Assembly (NCBI GenBank): GCA_013339895.1
Contig: JABACO010000022.1
Coordinates: 62,001 to 126,000, forward strand
Origin: Ephydatia muelleri
Taxonomy: Eukaryota > Porifera > Demospongiae > Spongillida > Spongillidae
Direction: 5' to 3'
Length of the DNA stretch: 64,000 nt
Position numbers and translations under genes: made by a program. The notes below the pieces were generated by a model. That model was not told where the DNA came from. It did not search any database and saw only the letters and a list, made by a program, of their open reading frames with translations. Each line of letters begins with the position of its first letter. The stretch's first letter is position 1. This document shows, piece by piece, positions 11,955 through 28,541 of the stretch.

Positions 11955-12031
11955 GTCTCGTTCCCAGACTCACTACGTAAGCATTATAAAGTAATTGTGC
12001 GACAATGCTTACATGAGTCTGGGTACGAGAC
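11955..12031. mobile_element. Mini foldback, TCTCG-CCCAGA family, copy 1
   Basis: GTCTCGTTCCCAGACTCA at the left pairs with TGAGTCTGGGTACGAGAC at the right; the next ~12 bp inside (GTAAGCATT) also pair. It has the same termini as the elements at 25030-25142 and 25651-25682, so this is a dispersed family in this genome. Confidence 0.65.
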
Positions 12032-12741
12032 TAGCTCTAACCCATGAGTTGACTTTTTTAGGGGCATTGTGATTTTCCATTAAGTTTGCAGTCGTGTGTT
12101 ATTGTGTAGTTATTGTTGTTGATAATCTTTGCGTCTGTTTCCATTTTGGAAGTGTTTCATTGTCCGCTGATTTCCATTAATGAATGAGTTTCTTTGATAC
12201 CGGTACATCATTAAACTCACTTATCGATCAAATCGACTCTGTTATACTTCCTAGCATAAAACCATTCCGACGTACCATCACTATCAATCACTGAATAAGG
12301 GCAGGGGGAGGAGGGGGGAGGGGGGGTATCCAACCGAGACAGACAAATGTTGCTGCTACACCTGGTGACATGGCGCTTGTCAAGGAGACTGAACCAAGCA
12401 GGTGCTCAGAGAAGCTTGGAAGGACCAGTTGAAGAGACACAGCACGTGCAATGCCGGCACCCAAAAGTGGGCTTTGCAGCAACAAAAAAACTGCTCTCAA
12501 TCAATGCAATACATCCATCCTACATGCCCTCCTTCAGAGGAAGAGGGTACACAGACAAACCCATAGTGCGCTACTTTTAATGCCGAACTTTTATAAGAAA
12601 GCTCATGAGGCAATTCAGTTGAAATCGTGTTATAAACAAGCATCTCAAACATCAAACATTGGAACAACCCACATTTCTTCATTCAGTTCTTGCCGTGCAC
12701 TTCTCTATTTGGTATAAAATCATTAAGCAAATCAAAGCTTA
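12032..12741. other. Intergenic, 3' flank of the kinase fusion
   Basis: No coding signal. It contains a G-rich tract at about 12302-12326 (quadruplex-prone on the plus strand). The weak open frames at 12347-12717 have no recognisable features. Confidence 0.45.
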
Positions 12742-13049
12742 CTAATGCTGCATGACCACACGTAGGAGAGCCTCAGCTGCCCCGGCAGAGTCCCCATCAG
12801 CATTATTCTCAATGTCTACCACTCTGATTCCTCGATGGGCGGCGGTAGCTGCAAGATTCACACACATTCAGCACACATTCAGCACAACACACACACACAC
12901 ACACACACACCACAACACACACACACACACACACCACAATACACACACACATACACACACACCACACAATACACACACACCACACAATACACACACACAC
13001 ATACATACACACCACACAATACACGCACAATACGTGTACACACCACACA

Positions 13050-13083
<34 letters not shown>

Positions 13084-14735
13084 GCGATGCTGTCCGTCAT
13101 GTCGTACATGTCCCTGCCCCCAAGCTCAGGCTCCACACCGCTTCCCCTGCCCGTCCTCGCAGCACACCTCCTGCGACGTGCCTCATCACTGGCCGAGACC
13201 CTCACCACGCAGTGGACCGGCAAGCGATACTCGTCAAGCAGAGTCCGGAGCTGCACGTCTGATCTGGGGAAGCCATCAAGCAGCCAGGTGCCGGAGTCGG
13301 GTTTGGTTGCGGCCAGACGGCAGAGCTCCTCCAGCAGCACGGTGGCGGTGACATTGTCCCTGTCCATCACCTCGCCCTTGGACATGATGTCGCGGATGAT
13401 GGCTGCCCTGCTCTGCAGGAGGGCTGCTTGGGGATGACTATCATGATTCTTGGCCAGGAAGCCGCGGAGGTAGCCACCTGCAGCGAGGTGTGGCATGTCC
13501 GAACCCGCACAGATGGTAGACTTTCCAACACCCGGCTTGCCAATGACCACCACATACTTTGGCAGCGGCTGCTCGGTGTAGACGAGTCCCGTGGTGTTCA
13601 CTGTCGACTGGAAGTCCAGCTTGATGCCGAAGGCCTTACCAACGCCGACCACCTTGTCACACAAGCGCGGAAGATCAGGAGACGGCTTGCACACCACAGC
13701 GATGGCTGGCCCCACAGATGACATGCCCACCACCACGGCCTCCTCCACGCCAACCCGTACGGCATCCATGAACCCAACGATGCGCGGGCCATTGGGTTGC
13801 CGCATGACCTCCACACGCTTGCCACCACTGAGCTGCAGAGCTGACACTGCGGCTCCTACAGCAGCTATGTCGCAATCAGGGCCTCGAGAGAGTTGGGGGA
13901 CCAGCACGTCCATGAACAGGTGGCTCTTCTTGACGGCCTCGTCGGTGACGGTATCGGTCTCTGCCCCTTCAGTCAGGACGGATACCTCATCAACATGACC
14001 AGTGTTGTTGGAGGCCGAGTCAGGGTCTGGAGAAAGAATGAACACCGGGAAGTCCTTGAAAGCTTGACAGTTCCTTGCCAAGACTTCCATGTCGGAGTCT
14101 TCCTGAATGACAAAGAAGCCACCACCGTTAGCCCCAACAGCCGTCATGGTGGTCTCGTACCCATACGACACAAGCTCGGGGTTGCCGTGGTGCTCCTCGA
14201 CATAGTTCACGGCCAGCATCTGTCGGACCTCCTCCCGAGTGAACGGCTCGCCCAGGCAGTAGTTCATCCCGTGCAGTGTTCCCAAAGCAGCGCCGCTCGT
14301 GCTGCCCAAACCGCAGTGTGCGGGAAACGCGTCTGAATGATGAACGTGGACGCTGAAGGCCTGGGCCACGCTTCCCCAGCCGATCGCTGATAGGCACTTA
14401 CGAAACACTCCAACGTGATGCTGAATCACCGGGCCGCGCTTGTCCCGGCACACGACATCACGCAGATCAATGTTGGTCTCCCTGAAGAACGTTGTCACGC
14501 GAGTGCTGGAGTACACAGACACTGGGAAGCCGATCCCACCACCGCCTGCCTTGCCGGGCCCGAAGGTTGCCATGTTCTTCACAGAGAGACCGATCCTGGC
14601 TGGGATCCTCACAACAAAACAGGACGAGCGCCTTGCAGACACCTGACTGCATTTGCCTGCTTCTCCCCGGCGGGTGATGCTCGCAGGAACAGTGATGTGG
14701 TCAGGGTCACCTGGACGGAACGGATCGCACTGCAT
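12742..14735 (-). CDS. GHMP kinase (beta-RFAP synthase-like)-adenylate kinase fusion
   Basis: Two exons, complement(12742..12848, 13082..14735), encode 586 aa. Residues ~45-380 match the GHMP superfamily and most resemble archaeal beta-ribofuranosylaminobenzene 5'-phosphate synthase: VRIPARIGLS, GKAGGGGIGF, the GHMP loop CGLGSTSGAALG near residue 143, and VGMSSVGPAIAVV. Residues ~390-586 are adenylate-kinase-like: P-loop GKPGVGKST near 398 and the NMP-binding segment WLLDGFPRSD near 483. The second exon restores the AK C-terminus (HRGIRVVDIENNADG, stop at 12742). The donor (CGCAG|GTGTGT) and acceptor (CTTGCAG|CTACC) give consistent phase. A TATA-like ATATATATTTTAT lies ~25 bp upstream of the ATG. 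Methanopterin synthesis is not expected in animals, so the substrate is unknown; sequential phosphoryl transfer is a guess. The intron argues against prokaryotic contamination. Confidence 0.82.
12849..13081 (-). repeat. CA-repeat intron of the kinase fusion
   Basis: The 233-bp intron is almost entirely interrupted (CA)n on the plus strand, that is (GT)n in the gene. The 5' splice site GTGTGT is the first unit of the repeat, and only the last ~20 nt before the acceptor are non-repetitive. The reading frame stays open through it, giving a spurious Val-Cys tail if the intron is not removed. Confidence 0.8.
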
Positions 14736-15419
14736 ACCGGTAGTTGCGAGCAGAGATAAAATATATATCTCTAGCTGTTGTGTGCCTGGTTTCAGACTTG
14801 CAAGACTTTCAGTCAGTTGTGCTGACTGACAGATGGTGACTACGGGAGGTGATTCTGGAAGATAAATTTATGGGAGGTGATTCGTATAAAGGTAAATTTA
14901 TGGGAGGTGATTCGTGCACAGCAAAGTCGCACGCGACCATATTTGGAAATTTTTATACATATTGGTTTCTATCTATAGCCTATGCAAAAATAAAAGAGCG
15001 ATGTTTACTCTTTGTCACTCGAACTTAAACGAGTGAAATTTTAATCGAGTGAAAGGCCACTCAATGCATTATTAGCACCAATCGCCTCTATAGTGAAAAT
15101 CTAAGCGAGTGACAGTCACGCTTTATTTTTTCATGCAGCTTACCGTATATCTCGTTCACGTCATTTTATAAGTTTATCAAGTCGAAGTCCGCTGTAACAA
15201 GTCAGCTGTTAATACTTTGTTTCCGATAGGGTACGTTAGGTATAGGTAGTGATCTCCATGTGCGATACAGTCAACTCTCTACTGTACTACCCCTCCCCCT
15301 AGTCGGGCTTCTACGCCCGACTAGCCTCCCGCCTATTTTCCGTTGATGGTGATATTGGAGCTGTCTTTTTTTTGTCGCAGATGCAAGAGAGCTGCACACG
15401 TGTATACGTATGTGTCAGT
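14736..15419. other. Intergenic with short direct repeats and a hairpin
   Basis: A TGGGAGGTGATTC motif is repeated three times at about 14843-14925. A stretch rich in GAGTGA/TCACTC (about 14995-15120) resembles the one near 19060-19272. A perfect 8-bp stem hairpin AGTCGGGC-ttctac-GCCCGACT lies at 15301-15322. No gene seen. Confidence 0.5.
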
Positions 15420-15609
15420 ACACACATATGTGTTAGCACACACTCCCATATGTATTGCATTCTTATAGATGCCCACCTCTCCGATGGGGATTGACTGGTG
15501 ATGCATGATGTGTGCCCATTGATGATTTGTTCTATTGGGCTATTTAATTATGCACCCCTACAGATGACAATAAATGGTGTCCAGGGGGGTATAGGGAATA
15601 TGTCACGGT

Positions 15610-15649
<40 letters not shown>

Positions 15650-16396
15650 GAAGGCATAATAGAAGCTTGTCCAGGGGGGAGTGGAACAACATAGAAGATT
15701 GTCCAGGGGGTGGGGCAAAACAGAAGCTCGTCCAGGGGGCATTTACAAGTCTGTCCCTGGGGGGTAGAGGTATAATACAAGCTTGTCCAGGGGTGTTTTC
15801 CCGGGGGTATAAGTTTGCAATTATTGTCATCTGTAGGGGTGTACGGTTAAATAATGGAATAGCCCATTGTGTTAGCACACACCCTCAGATGATGTATGCG
15901 TTGCATTCTTATAGATGCCCACCTCTCCGATGGGGATCAACTTGCGATGCTTGATGTGTTCCCATTGAGGGGGATTGATCTGTTTAAGGTTAAGGTTAGT
16001 ACACGTGTACGTGTTAGCACACACTCTCTGATAATGTATGTATTGCATTCTTATAGATGCCCACCTCTCCGATGGGGCTCAACTGGCGATGCATGATGTG
16101 TTCTCATTGAGGGGGTTAAGGTTAGTACACGTGTATGTGTTAGCACACACTCTCTGATAATATATGTATTGTATTCTTATAGATGCCCACCTCTCCGATG
16201 GGGCTCAACTGGCGATGCATGATGTGTTCTCATTGAGGGGGATTGATCCGTTTAAGGTTTGTACACGTGTATGTGTTAGCACACACTCTCTGATAATATA
16301 TGTATTGTATTCTTATAGATGCCACCTCTCCGATGGGGATCAATAGGCGATACATGATATGTTTCCATTGAGGGGGATTGATCTGTGTAAGGTTAG
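15420..16396. repeat. Tandem repeat, ~125-145 bp unit, about five copies
   Basis: Each unit contains GTGTTAGCACACAC, then TTCTTATAGATGCCCACCTC, TCCGATGGGG, GCGATGCATGATGTGT and CATTGAGGGGGATTGATC. Copies begin near 15425, 15870, 16008, 16130 and 16275. The first and second are separated by the G-rich element at 15537-15864. Confidence 0.75.
15537..15864. mobile_element. G-rich foldback insertion in the tandem repeat
   Basis: Inverted ends pair GGGCTATT...CACCCCTACAGATGACAATA with its reverse complement ending at 15864. The interior holds repeated CTTGTCCAGGGGG units and an uninterrupted run of about 37 G (15610-15646). It splits one unit of the surrounding tandem repeat, as expected for an insertion. 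Non-coding. Confidence 0.65.
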
Positions 16397-16525
16397 TACA
16401 CACTGCACATGTCCTGCCACACTACACATGTCCCTCCACACTACACATGTCCCTCCACACACTACACGTGTCCCTCCACACACTACACGTGTCCCTCCAC
16501 ACACTACACATGTCCCTCCACACAG
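16397..16525. repeat. Minisatellite, ~22-bp ACACTACACATGTCCCTCC unit
   Basis: About six tandem copies of CACACTACACRTGTCCCTCC with small length variation. Confidence 0.75.
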
Positions 16526-16891
16526 TCTCTACTTCGCACTGTTCCTCATCCTCATGAGAAAGCATTGTCTTGTACTGATGTGTGCTGGGAATACACACAT
16601 CCAAACCTCTCTACGCTGTGTTCTCCAATAAGTGCTCCCCACCCATCCTACATGTAGCTATGTGCTGCGTACGAGAGATGCCAAACCAAAAAGATGGGAG
16701 GGTGTGTGACAAGGGTGCTCATGAGGTTGTGACAGGGGTACATGTGTGTGTGTGTGACAGGGTACTGATGTGATGGTGAGAAGGTAAATGCAGATGTGTG
16801 TGGATATGAAGGTGGATGCATGTGGACCAGCTATAGCAAGTTGTTCACGTGTGTGTGTGGATGTGTGTGTATGTGTGTGTGTGTACTATAG

Positions 16892-22259
<5,368 letters not shown>

Positions 22260-22941
22260 GTGTATGTGCAGGACTAAACACCTTCTTAGTTTATTTAGCT
22301 TGCTCACAGTGCTGTGCTATTGTATACTGTATCAGTTTTCTCCCTAGACTTATGGGAAGGCTAGGTACTATGTATTAGGCCATGCCTGGCAATGGGCATC
22401 CATTGGGGCACACTGGCATACATACATTTGGTCATATAATTAGAGTCTGCAAGGGGGGGGGGGGAGGGAGGGGGAGGAAGACAAAGTTGTAGGCATGCAG
22501 CAACTCCAAATTGGTTATTCTAGCATCTATATGTTATTGTTTTGCTGTTAATGCCAACTGTTTGGCACAGCGTTGCACTGTGGCTGCACGTGGGGTGCCA
22601 GTACATTACATGTATGGGTATTTAAATGGTGTAGGACGTCCGGATGGGATCAGTTGTAATACCTCTGCATGCAATCTCTGGCCGCTGGTTGAATAGATCT
22701 TGTAGGTATAATTTAGGACAGCCATTACTAGCTCATATTAAACTTACTGTATATGTTTTTCAAACTGATCGAGAACTTGAACCATGCAGTTCCGGAACTG
22801 ATGGAATGGTTCTCAAACTGGTCAACCTACTCCAGACCCGGTAGATAATTCTTCAGATAATATACCATATACTTTGTGAACCTTTATCCAGAGGGAGGTA
22901 CCGTATGCAGGATCATAATTTTCAATCCACACTATTTCTAG

Positions 22942-23386
22942 CTATGTCTTCTTTCCAATGTTAGGTTCCAGCTTGCCTGCAAATGGCACTCTTGATGAGG
23001 GAATCCTGCAAAGTGCTGTAGCTGTTGTAATCGCAAATAGACCACAATCATTGCACCCAGACTGCTTTAGGCAGTTTATCACTTGGATGGTATAACTTGT
23101 AGTTTGGTAATCAATAAAACTGGATATCTGTGCAACTAATAGCTTGACTGGTCTTATGGTGATTCGTGCTATCATAAAGATTGATGCATGTTGTGTCCTG
23201 GGCATCCGATTGTAGAAACACATAACCAATGATTTCCTGTATGTAATGTTTGGTTCCCTTCAGATGACTGCCATTGCCGTGTGTTGGTGGTTGCAATCCA
23301 CCTATATGCGGAAATTGTCTGCGCTTTTGATAGAGAGCCGTTATTGTGTATGAGTGCACTCCTGTCTTCTTGATCAAGGTGTGCAA
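22942..23386 (-). pseudogene. Decayed Ulp1-like (C48) cysteine protease fragment
   Basis: Reading the minus strand, pieces in different frames follow the order of an Ulp1/SENP-type protease of the kind carried by some transposons: FPHIGGLQ (about 23310), HTGNHWLCVSTIGC (about 23220), LYDS (about 23165), and KQSGCNDCGLFAITTATALC (about 22990-23050), where DCG carries the catalytic Cys. The His-Trp pair and the Cys are visible, but at least two frameshifts and a stop separate the segments. It is probably a relic of a mobile element, not a host SENP gene. Confidence 0.6.
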
Positions 23387-23402
23387 GCCAGGACATCACA
23401 TG

Positions 23403-23490
23403 AGATGCCATCATCATAATCACCATCACCATCACCACCAGCACCACCACCACCACCATCACCATCACCATCATCGTCGTCGTCATCATC
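23403..23490. repeat. (CAT/CAC)n trinucleotide repeat
   Basis: Mixed CAT, CAC and CGT triplets forming an imperfect microsatellite. Confidence 0.85.
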
Positions 23491-23494
23491 ATAT

Positions 23495-24096
23495 GTCAAT
23501 ACAGAAACATGATCGCAGTAGGACTGAATCGTCCAGCTGTACGTTTCAGTCGTAGTATTATTTGTATTGACACAAAATTATCTTCCATCCCAAACCCTGT
23601 TGTACATTTGTCTTTATTCTCTTCCACTTGTGATCCAGGTTTGCAATGCTTCTGTTTTTGTGATATTTGTTCATACTAATGATCAATCCACTTTTAAAAA
23701 CAATCCATCCTGTGCCTCAAATCAATCTGACAATTCAAATAATAAATTGTGAAAAATATGTATACCATTATCTAACCTGACCTCTTGTCATAAATCCTGA
23801 TGAAATAATTGGTCTAACTGGAGCATGAGTTGTCTGTGGTTATCTTGCATGATACAAGAGACAGTTGTAAAACTAGTCCACTGTAGATCTTGGAATGCAT
23901 TCATATAATTTTGATATCTTCAGAACAGTGATCAGTTTAAAAATCACCTAGCATACATGTGCAGAGTCAGTGGCTTTACCTCCTGTGTGGTCTTTTTACT
24001 ACCAATGTGTCCCTTTTGCCTGCAGTGAATTGAACTTGTTCAATTCTATCAAAGAACTCATCTATAAATGCTACTTCGTCTCCTAACCGTATCATT
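23495..24096. other. Intergenic, nothing recognised
   Basis: AT-rich unique sequence; no gene, RNA or repeat recognised. Confidence 0.4.
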
Positions 24097-24345
24097 ACCG
24101 TAGAGTACCGCGAGATATCCCCCCCCCCTCCGCCCCCACCGAAATAAAATGGCCCGTCGTTAAACGAGTGTATCTTTGCACTCGTTAACGCTTCCGCGTA
24201 CCTGTTTCAACATTTCAGTAAAGAACTGGTACTCCAACAGGATTTTAAAGAATAGCACGCAGCTGCGTTCATTATTACGTCGATACGCTCGTTTAAACAT
24301 GGGCCATTTTTTGGGGGTAGGGGGTATATCGCGGTACTCTACGGT
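24097..24345. mobile_element. MITE/foldback, 249 bp
   Basis: ACCGTAGAGTACCGCGAGAT at the left matches the inverted right end (ATATCGCGGTACTCTACGGT). The subterminal parts are C-rich on the left and G-rich on the right and also pair (GGCCCGTCGTTAAACGAG with the TCGTTTAAACATGGGCC side). Non-coding. Confidence 0.75.
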
Positions 24346-25029
24346 TATCTGTGAATTCAATAGTTTGTGTGGCGCGAGTGGCACGCATGAGTGACAGTGG
24401 GTGCGATTGCTCGTAAAAGTAATCGTGCGTGCGTATATGTGTATGTACGTTTCTGCCGATGGATCTGCTTGCATTATGACATTCACAATTCACTGTCCTT
24501 TCTCTCCAGGAATAGTCTTACTCGTTTTTTAATCCTGTCTTTGAACTGCTCGACGCAAAATCTGTCCCTGATCGCACTGGTGCATACTCGACGAATATAC
24601 ACATGCACATGCATAGTTCTGGAAGTGCGCATGCGTATTAAAGTCGCGATTTCGCATTGTAATTTCAAAATTGGGTCGCAAATCGGACTACAATTACGAA
24701 ATCGGTAGTCAATTTTGAATTTTCAAATTGCGCGGAGCATATATATTTAAATTGCCACGCAGTGTAGCAGCTATCAATTATCACGAACACCTGACGTCAC
24801 TTGCAGCATCCTCGCGCGCGGCGGGTACTACACTCCCTCCGCCCACCTCACCACGCCCCCGCTTTGGATTCCAAGGGACGTGCATGCGTATCCTATGCTT
24901 TGGAGTTGGCACTGAGCTATACCATGCATGACATGCAGAGCAGCCTCGTGGCGAAGTCCTTTACTGAATTTGTCAAGTCCAAGCGTTCTTAAAGAATGGG
25001 GTACGGCTCACGTCGACTGCTATATACAC

Positions 25030-25142
25030 TAGTCTCGGTCCCAGACCCTCTAACCGGATTGATTTCATCACAGAAACTCTTTCTGCGTAGCGGTGATGTA
25101 ATCCACCCGCAGCTGCGGTTACAGAGTCTGGGACCGAGACTA
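25030..25142. mobile_element. Mini foldback, TCTCG-CCCAGA family, copy 2
   Basis: TAGTCTCGGTCCCAGACCCT at the left pairs with the right end GTCTGGGACCGAGACTA. It has the same termini as 11955-12031. Confidence 0.75.
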
Positions 25143-25650
25143 ATATTATATATGTACATGGCCTATATGGATATATGGTATGTGGATGTATTTGAATGCT
25201 AAACGAAATGCGCCGCGTGCATACTTTGACGCACTGGCTATCAACAATCTGTTGACACAAAGTATATTCTATTGTAATTACGTGCAGAAATGCATGCTCA
25301 TGCATTTGAAATAAAATAATCAATAAACATCGCAATTCTTTCAGATACGCACCATTCCTCGTACCTCGAGGCAGCTGAGCGAATGAGCGTTAATCGTGTC
25401 AATTTCAACCACAACTGTGTTGTGTATATCTAGTCTGGGGACCCGACCCTAGCATGCTAGGGGTGGGACAGTGCACAGCATCGATCACTGTGTGCGCCTT
25501 TAATGCATCGTTTAGGCGTAGCCGACATGCACGCAGCCTAGAAGCTGGTTGCTTAGCGATAAAACAGTATACATGTACATGTATATGCACATGTAGAGTC
25601 TTGCAGTCGGATCAATGTCTAGTGACTGAACCAAAGTGGTGCGTATTTTC

Positions 25651-25682
25651 TAGTCTCAGTCACAGGTCTGGGACCAAGACTA
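25651..25682. mobile_element. Solo-terminus remnant of the TCTCG-CCCAGA family
   Basis: A 32-bp imperfect palindrome, TAGTCTCAGTCACAG then GTCTGGGACCAAGACTA, is essentially two fused termini with no interior. A related half-site occurs near 25431 (TAGTCTGGGGACCCGACC). Confidence 0.55.
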
Positions 25683-25958
25683 CGTTTATTTTTTGTGGAA
25701 ATAAATTTAAAAATTTTTCAAGGTGCACAAACGCCACATCAATGCAAAGCAAGCTTTAATTCTACACACATGCAGTCAGTACGTCCCCCCCCAGAGAACA
25801 ATGATGAAAAAAGAGAACAGCAAATGGAAATGAGCTTTGTGATATTTTAAGCAAATAGCAACAAGTGTATCCAGGAAACACATCATGGATGGAGTAATGT
25901 CAGTCCTTCGGTAATATACAAGGAAAAAAAAAAAAGGAGAAAAGAATTAGCCTGATAT

Positions 25959-28452
25959 TTAAATCTGCTGTACCAGTTCATTTAGAGGGGCAGCTGGTAA
26001 AGCCACTTCTGCGTTGCTGGACAGAGGCCTAGGTGTGTAGGGGGCACCCAAAAGCATGTCCCCCACCCTCCCTGCCTCCCTCAGACCACTCAACAGGGCA
26101 CCATGGACCGTCGCCGGATAGTTCCTCATGGTATGCTCGCCAGCAAAAAATACGCGCGGTCTGGGGACTAGTGGACCAGTTCTGGCCGGACAAACAGGAG
26201 CAGCCAGAAAGTCGTAGTCGTTACCACTGGAGCCGGCGGCAACATAAGAGTAGGAGCCGCGGGCGTACTCGTCTTGCCTCCATTGTGTCACGTGACTCTC
26301 TTTGGGCTGTGGATAGGAGTGAAACATCATCGGAGATTGAATCCGATGAGAATTAAACACTTCAGGGGTGTGGTTAGGTGGAGGTACAGTTGTAAGGGTG
26401 TGCAGTATGAGGCAACACATGTTGGAGGGGTTAGCGTGGAGTGTACAAGGTACATACATCAATGCTAGTTCACAGTAGGATGAGAAATGCTGGCTCTGAG
26501 GTGTAATTCTAGTGGGACTCCAGATCATGCATGATAGAGATGTGGTCATGGTAAACTGTACGCTGCCTGGCACAGGGGTGTGGACTACACACAGCCCCAT
26601 GAACACCATGTTGCCTGGCACAGGGGTGTGGGTGAGGAGGACTACACACAGCCCTGGCCGTATAGCATGTACTCCACGACATTGCCAGTGGTTATTGCGT
26701 ATAGACGGCCGTAAACGAATCATTGTTACCAACAGGGTCTGTGCAAAAAGTTAAATAGCTATATCTTACAGTCTTCATGTAAGGGGAGGGATGCAGTGTG
26801 TGATAAGGTCTTCCAACCTGACACTGCACACTCATACACGGCTATCAACACATCCCTAAGTTCACTCAGTGTACAGCTGTGGCTACCAACACATCCCTAA
26901 GTCCACTCAGCGTACAACCATGTACACACCCACCACAATCACTAAGCCCACTCAGTGTACTGCTACGCGCTACCAGCTACACACATAACTACATACACAT
27001 GTATAGCTCAATCAGAGACGATACTAATGACCATCTCTGGCTCAAAAGTGTTCACGTCGATCACAACAGCTGCAAAATGAAACCACCTCACAAGATCACA
27101 CAAACCAGGCTGAATTCACTCTGAAATCTTCCACGCCATGCGATACAGTACGGAGTATTCTGATACCATGCATGAAAGATGATAAAAGTATTACAATTCC
27201 GCATATAATCGGTTAACAAACTGGTTATTTACTTTGAGCCGTACTTTTTTGAAGCTTGATTAGTTAGTTTGAGTAAAAAAATGGTAACCAAGTTGTTTTC
27301 ATTTGGTTAATATATCCAAATTACTATTATTATAATTAAACCATGTGATTTTGATTGCTTCGTCTTTGCATAACTTTTGAATTTGTTTTCTCCATATTAT
27401 TTGGCTAAAGAGTAAAATTGAGGAACCAAATGGAACGTTCTATATGAAAATGGGTCTTGCGGATTTTATTTTATAATATAAACTTTAAAACGTGATATCT
27501 TCCGACATATTAACGCTATCGGGTTCGTAATTTTAACACAACATCCTACACCATTACTATGTGTGAAAATTTATTTTGGTGTCTTACACATGCGGGGTAC
27601 CGACGTTACAAGGTCCGATACCCCGTAGGGTTCAAAACGGCCACATCTCCAGGTAGGAGTGTCCAAATCGGTTCAAAATAGGTACCCATGTAGAAGTGTC
27701 CTACCACTATTGATTTGTTTTGTTCGTTAATTTTTGCTTTATCCGTTATGGAGATACAAGTGTGCAAAGTAATTGCATATTTCCCGGGCGTTACGCGCCA
27801 TTAAATTATTACGAAGATCCTCGAAGCCAGTCGTAATACGTTAATGGCGCGTAACGCCCGGGAAATATGCAATTACTTTGCACACTTGTATCTCCATAGC
27901 GGATAATACAAAAATCAACGAACAGAACAAATTAATAGCGGTAGGACCCTTCTACATGGGTACCTATTTTGAACCGATTTGGACACTCCTACCTGGAGAT
28001 GTGGCAGTTTTGAACCCTACGGGGTATCGGACCTTGTAACGTCGGTACCCCGCATGTGTAAGACATCTAAATGGATTTTCACACATAGTAATGGTGTGGG
28101 ATGTTGTGTTAAAAATACGAACCCGATAGCATTAATATGCCGGAAGATATATCGTTTTAAAGCTTATGTTATAAAATAAAATCCACAAGACCCATTTTCG
28201 TATAGAACGTTCCAAATACCAATAAATTTTTATTATGGTATTACATAGCTGCGCTCATTCAGAAACACCCAACATCTATCCAAATGCATAGTACCTCTGG
28301 CACCGCGTGATCTCCAAATATGGACCTCAGCACAGCTATCGCCTTTGCCACGACCACATCATCAGGGAACGATTCAAACTTTACAGCATCTTCGCCTGAA
28401 GAAATAAAGATACATCTCGCTAAAACTGCACACGTATATGTACACACACATA

Positions 28453-28541
<89 letters not shown>

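Noticed and set aside
12879-13081. Val-Cys-rich C-terminal tail of the long minus-strand open frame
   Set aside because: It is translation of the (GT)n intron; the AK-like C-terminus continues in exon 12742-12848 after a GT-AG intron.
15301-15322. Bacterial-type rho-independent terminator
   Set aside because: The hairpin has no following T-run, and the context is eukaryotic intergenic DNA.
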